42,906 nt of DNA from Duganella alba (GTDB lineage Bacteria; Pseudomonadota; Gammaproteobacteria; Burkholderiales; Burkholderiaceae_D), in the NCBI RefSeq assembly GCF_009674495.1, contig NZ_WKJN01000041.1:1-42906 (forward strand). Direction: 5' to 3'. The stretch's first letter is position 1. Each line of letters begins with the position of its first letter. Below are positions 40,401 to 42,906 of this stretch, in pieces. The translations under genes were made by a program, and so were the position numbers. Under the pieces are notes generated by a model. That model was not told the DNA's origin. It saw only the letters and a program-made list of their open reading frames with translations, and did no database searches.

Positions 40401-40724
40401 ATCAAGGTGGCGATCGACGACTTCGGCACCGGCTACTCGTCGCTGAGCTACCTGAAGCTGTTCGAGATCGACCGCATCAAGATCGACCGCGGCTTCGTCA
40501 AGGACATCGAGAGCGACCCGAACGACGCGGTGATCGTCGCCGCCACCATCGCGCTGGCGCATTCATTGGGACTGGAAGTGATCGCCGAAGGCGTGGAAAC
40601 CGAAGCGCAGCGCGACTTCCTGCGCGCCAAGCAGTGCGACGAAGCGCAAGGCTACCTGTTCGCGCGACCGATGCCGGTCGCGCAATTCGAAGCCATGGTC
40701 CGCGCCGCCGAAGTGCCGGCCTGA
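37470..40724 (+). CDS. MASE1-CHASE-PAS-GGDEF-EAL bifunctional cyclic-di-GMP protein
   Basis: 1084 residues from a TTG at 37470 with TGGAG eight bases upstream; an in-frame ATG at 37419 overlaps the likely -10. The order is a MASE1 membrane sensor (about 10-215), a periplasmic CHASE domain (about 225-450), a membrane helix (about 490-510), PAS (about 530-650), GGDEF (about 655-815) and EAL (about 825-1080). The cyclase loop is a canonical G-G-D-E-F near 733 with an intact R-E-V-D I-site. The phosphodiesterase keeps E-A-L near 860, D-D-F-G-T-G near 983 and E-G-V-E-T near 1039, so both activities may work. It ends nine bases from the convergent HD-GYP gene; a CCCCG/CGGGG inverted repeat spans both stop codons. 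Confidence 0.95.
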   Translation: MNNRSGRWRIVLLANLALWAAYFLTGRLGLLLALPPGYASPIFLPAGIALAACVVGGARLLPGVALGSLAVNLVYPWLSSTGVTATALLGAGAPACGAALQAWVGSTLFRRYIDPAIGSGRDVVRFILLAACVTLVSSTVSLSGMMALGILQRDTLAADWLAWWMGDTIGILLAAPLTWIAIGRPRALWARRRLLVGLPLLLSAAAFIAIYLQADRWENNQQLQTFRLKAQQTGDLLQAQFSEHERFIYAMAKALNDPRRSINAEDFGNLSHGYLDQRPELMSMAWLTPVAGSERSAFEAWARQHAAPDYAIRERDDAGHFSVTGQRERYFVTTFVEPAASRVYLGLDFLHDPLRRAALERAIQSGQPTATAPLQLIPGAPSTGLLLLQTVYPPSSRHQAVGSLLISMQFDAYLNQALKRSEFPYFLVRFEDTDDDGPRRVVQDTLHRAVGDSDFQRQLHFGGRIYELTLAPTPAYLQQQRGWQSWTVLTCGLLLTGLLGTLMMLISGERARIQAEVKDSTSRLRQREARLQAILNKAADAILTVDSSGTLMSANAAAGRLFGYAPEKMGALPLDKLIPVGVGDAAGLDAAGLLRMIACGVTHEYELPGWRSDGSEFPLAMSVSEVELPDEHLFVAILHDLTEQHLAQEHIHRLAHHDTLTGLANRLSLNLRLEQLLAQTRRSGGMAAVLFIDLDHFKKINDTHGHATGDMLLVAVSQRLQELLREVDTIARLGGDEFIVVTDGAVTPDEASNIAVRIVDALTAPYHLNGKTVHSGASVGVAMFPTDGEDAGTLMRHADTAMYAAKSQGRGNFQFFSEAMNSATHERLMLENRLWQALEQNEFELYLQPQIELATQRIIGAEALLRWHHPELGMVGPDRFIPIAEESGLILPLGDWVLQRACTLLHAWRAPGLSHLRLAVNLSARQCHGPGLLPHLDRMLLSHGIDPALLELEITESAAMQDPERSRALLIELRSRGIKVAIDDFGTGYSSLSYLKLFEIDRIKIDRGFVKDIESDPNDAVIVAATIALAHSLGLEVIAEGVETEAQRDFLRAKQCDEAQGYLFARPMPVAQFEAMVRAAEVPA

Positions 40725-40733
40725 CCCCGGTTT

Positions 40734-42317
40734 TTAGTCGGGGGTGCGGCCCACGGTGGGGTCGCGCTCGATCATGTCCAGCAGCGCCGCCACCACTTCC
40801 GGATCGAACTGCTTGCCGGCGCGGTCGCGGATGTAGTTCACCGCTTCGGTGTGCGGCCACGGCTCCTTGTATGGCCGCTCGTGCAGCAGCGAGTCGAACA
40901 CGTCGACCACCGCCACGATGCGCGCCGCGATCGGAATCGCCCGCTCCTTGAGCTGGTTCGGATAGCCGTTGCCGTCCCAGTGCTCGTGGTGGCCGCCGGC
41001 GATCTCCGCGCCATAGGTCAGGTAGCTGACGCCGTCGACCATATTGGCCGCGCGCTCCAGGATGGTCCGCCCCACCGCCGCGTGCGTCTGCATCTCGGCG
41101 CGTTCCTCCGGCGTGTGGATGCCCGGCTTGAGCAGGATGTGGTCCGGCGTCGCCACCTTGCCCACGTCGTGCAGGATCGACGCCAGGCCGATCATCTCGA
41201 GCAGCTGCGGCGTCACCTCGTCCGCATACGCGCCGCGCTCGTGCAGGCGCTGGGCCAGCGACGACGACAGCATCTGCACCCGCCGCACATGGCCGCCGGT
41301 GCCGCTGTCGCGGAACTCGGCCAGGTCGGCCAGCGCCACCACGGTGGCTTCCTGCGCCTTGCGCAACTGGCCGAACATGTACAGGTTGTCGAACGCCGCC
41401 GCGATGCGCTGGCAGAACACTTCCAGCAGATCGCGCTGGATCTGCGCCAGCGGCCACGGCGGCGTCACCGAAATCGCCACCTCGCGGTTTTCCTGCGTAT
41501 GGATGAACAGCACATTGGCCGGATGCTCGAACTGCGATTTTTTCTCGGCAAAAGCCTTGGCGATGGTCGGCCACAGCGGATGCGCGGCCGGCATCAGCTC
41601 GGCCTCGTTGAGCGCCGAATAATGGCCGGTGGCGGCCACCACGGTGGTGACGCCGGTGTCGCCCTGCATCAGGCACAGCACGCCGTCCGAGCCGACGTCG
41701 AGGATGGCGCTGACCTGGTTCAGCACGCCCGAGGCGAACTCGCGCAGCGAATGGATCTGGTACAGATTGGTGGCGCCGGCCAGGATCTTGCCGAGGCCGA
41801 CACGACTGCGCTCGAGCATGTTCAGGCTCTCGTAGGCGCGCAGCGCCGAAATCACCGTGGTGAACAGCTTCTGCGTGGTCAGCTCGGTCTTGGCCTTGTA
41901 ATCGTTGATGTCGTATTCGATGATGACGCGCTGCTCGGGCGCCTGGCCCGGCTGGCCGGTGCGCAGCACCACGCGCACGATGGCGTTGTGCAGTTCCTCG
42001 CGGATGCGGCGCGCCAGGATCAGGCCGGCGTCGTCGGTTTCCATCACCACGTCCAGCAGCACCAGCGCCACGTCGGGCGTGTCGCGCAGGATGTCGAAGG
42101 CTTCGCGTCCGCTGTAGGCGGAGAACAGTTCCAGCTCGCGGCCCTTGAAGCTGACATTGCGCAGCGCCAGCCGGGTGACGGCATGCACATCCACATCGTC
42201 ATCCACGATCAGCACGCGCCACAAACGCTGGTCCGGGGCGCCGAGACCACTGGCAGGAAGCTCGTCCTCGTCTTCGTCGATCAGCCAGTTGTCGTCTGCG
42301 GCGTTGGAATCGGTCAT
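40734..42317 (-). CDS. Response regulator with DUF3369 and HD-GYP cyclic-di-GMP phosphodiesterase
   Basis: 527 residues from the ATG at 42317 (AGGAG seven bases upstream). A receiver domain at about 33-160 has acidic D40/D41 and phospho-acceptor D89. A DUF3369 (GAF-like) sensor region is at about 175-335, then HD-GYP at about 340-520 with H-D-V-G-K near 382 and H-H-E-H-W-D-G-N-G-Y-P near 440-450, the complete metal and GYP motifs. HD-GYP enzymes break c-di-GMP to pGpG or GMP. The first 20 residues are acidic and low in complexity. No kinase gene adjoins it. It is convergent with the GGDEF-EAL gene. Confidence 0.95.
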   Translation of the reverse strand: MTDSNAADDNWLIDEDEDELPASGLGAPDQRLWRVLIVDDDVDVHAVTRLALRNVSFKGRELELFSAYSGREAFDILRDTPDVALVLLDVVMETDDAGLILARRIREELHNAIVRVVLRTGQPGQAPEQRVIIEYDINDYKAKTELTTQKLFTTVISALRAYESLNMLERSRVGLGKILAGATNLYQIHSLREFASGVLNQVSAILDVGSDGVLCLMQGDTGVTTVVAATGHYSALNEAELMPAAHPLWPTIAKAFAEKKSQFEHPANVLFIHTQENREVAISVTPPWPLAQIQRDLLEVFCQRIAAAFDNLYMFGQLRKAQEATVVALADLAEFRDSGTGGHVRRVQMLSSSLAQRLHERGAYADEVTPQLLEMIGLASILHDVGKVATPDHILLKPGIHTPEERAEMQTHAAVGRTILERAANMVDGVSYLTYGAEIAGGHHEHWDGNGYPNQLKERAIPIAARIVAVVDVFDSLLHERPYKEPWPHTEAVNYIRDRAGKQFDPEVVAALLDMIERDPTVGRTPD

Positions 42318-42341
42318 TACACATCTCCTGTTGTTACCTTC

Positions 42342-42370
42342 AGGATAATCAGATTCCACCACCCTGACAA
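42342..42370 (-). promoter_or_regulatory. Candidate promoter of the HD-GYP gene
   Basis: On the minus strand TTGTCA (42365-42370), a 17-base spacer, and TATCCT (42342-42347). It starts just past the end of the upstream gene and would give a leader of about 18 bases to the ATG. Confidence 0.55.
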
Positions 42371-42395
42371 CTCTTATCGAGGATGCGCTGCGGCA

Positions 42396-42906
42396 TTAGT
42401 TGTTGACGGGAGATGCCCCCGGGTCGACGCTGGCGGCGGCAGTGCGGCTGGGGCCGCCGCAGGCGCCCGGATTGGCGCCGACATCCAGGTTCTGATAGCG
42501 GATTTCGTACTTGCCATTGCTGAGTTTGTCGACCAGCAGCTTGTCGTGCGCCTGCACGTAGGCGTAGCGCACGTTGGAGCGGCGGTCCATGTCATACACC
42601 TTGATGAACACCGCCGAGGCATTGCCGCCGTTGTCGAGGGTCAGCTGCATGTCGTCGCCGTGGTTACCGACCGGGAAACCTTCCATGTAGCCGGAACGGG
42701 TCGGCCACGGCTCGCCGTTGGGCGCGAGCAGCGTCTGGGTCTGGGTTTCGCTGTCGCACTCGGCGCCGGCGCCCGGCAACACCACCTGCGAGGCCGACAC
42801 CACCTTGATCGGCGACGGCTTGGCCAGCGGCGCGTCGGCCAGCCGCACCGTGGCCCAGGCGTCGTGCTGCTCGGCCCGGGCCTCGCTGCGGCTGTCGCGC
42901 CCGCGC
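42396..42906 (-). CDS. C-terminal part of an unrecognised protein, continues beyond the window
   Basis: The frame is open to the right edge, so the start is outside; a GTG at 42848 is only an internal codon candidate. About 170 residues are visible. The charged upstream part (many R, E, D) is followed by a beta-rich region with two cysteines that could pair (one near the start of the folded part, one near the end in G-A-C-G-G) and a pattern of F-I-K-V-Y-D-M-D and Y-E-I-R-Y-Q-N-L-D that resembles carboxypeptidase-regulatory-like or peptidase-associated beta domains. No catalytic motif is seen. An exported or surface protein is a reasonable guess only. Confidence 0.75.
   Translation of the reverse strand, partial: RGRDSRSEARAEQHDAWATVRLADAPLAKPSPIKVVSASQVVLPGAGAECDSETQTQTLLAPNGEPWPTRSGYMEGFPVGNHGDDMQLTLDNGGNASAVFIKVYDMDRRSNVRYAYVQAHDKLLVDKLSNGKYEIRYQNLDVGANPGACGGPSRTAAASVDPGASPVNN

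Overview
The window looks like chromosomal DNA from a high-GC betaproteobacterium, most likely an oxalobacteracean (Massilia, Duganella or Janthinobacterium type). The evidence is the gene order tRNA-Tyr, tRNA-Gly, tRNA-Thr, tuf, tRNA-Trp, secE, nusG, rplKAJL, rpoBC, the betaproteobacterial style of the L10, NusG and RpoBC proteins, and the dense set of cyclic-di-GMP enzymes. I see no insertion sequence, prophage, integrase or CRISPR array. The genus is an inference from overall flavour, not from a search.

Layout. Positions 1-5.1 kb hold a partial membrane diguanylate cyclase, then a convergent minus-strand pair of exported enzymes (M1 aminopeptidase and penicillin-binding-protein-like serine hydrolase, overlapping by 4 bases). 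At 4.9-5.7 kb a yybP-ykoY (manganese) riboswitch precedes a TMEM165/GDT1-family cation exporter. A very large (2914-residue) NdvB-type cyclic beta-1,2-glucan synthase fills 5.7-14.4 kb. At 14.5-18.4 kb, a three-part fusion (cysteine desulfurase, metallo-beta-lactamase fold without metal ligands, rhodanese) is divergent from a DecR-like Lrp-family regulator that is followed by an HPP-CBS membrane protein. Then come an exported DUF885 protein, a hotdog thioesterase divergent from a 7TM histidine kinase, and a winged-helix/nucleotidyltransferase-like protein with a degenerate active site.

From 23.3 to 37.3 kb, all on the minus strand, lies the core transcription/translation cluster. It appears to be read from a strong sigma70 promoter ahead of tRNA-Tyr, with a second strong promoter between tuf and tRNA-Trp, and it ends at a clear terminator after rpoC. 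The rplL-rpoB spacer holds two elaborate RNA folds. The right end has a MASE1-CHASE-PAS-GGDEF-EAL protein convergent (9 bases apart) with a response regulator-DUF3369-HD-GYP phosphodiesterase, then the C-terminal part of an unrecognised protein.

How the parts relate. Three proteins make or break c-di-GMP. The desulfurase fusion and DecR-like regulator plausibly form a cysteine-responsive sulfane-sulfur module. The riboswitch-exporter pair is manganese homeostasis. The most unusual items are the desulfurase fusion with its inactivated middle domain and the paired RNA structures ahead of rpoB.
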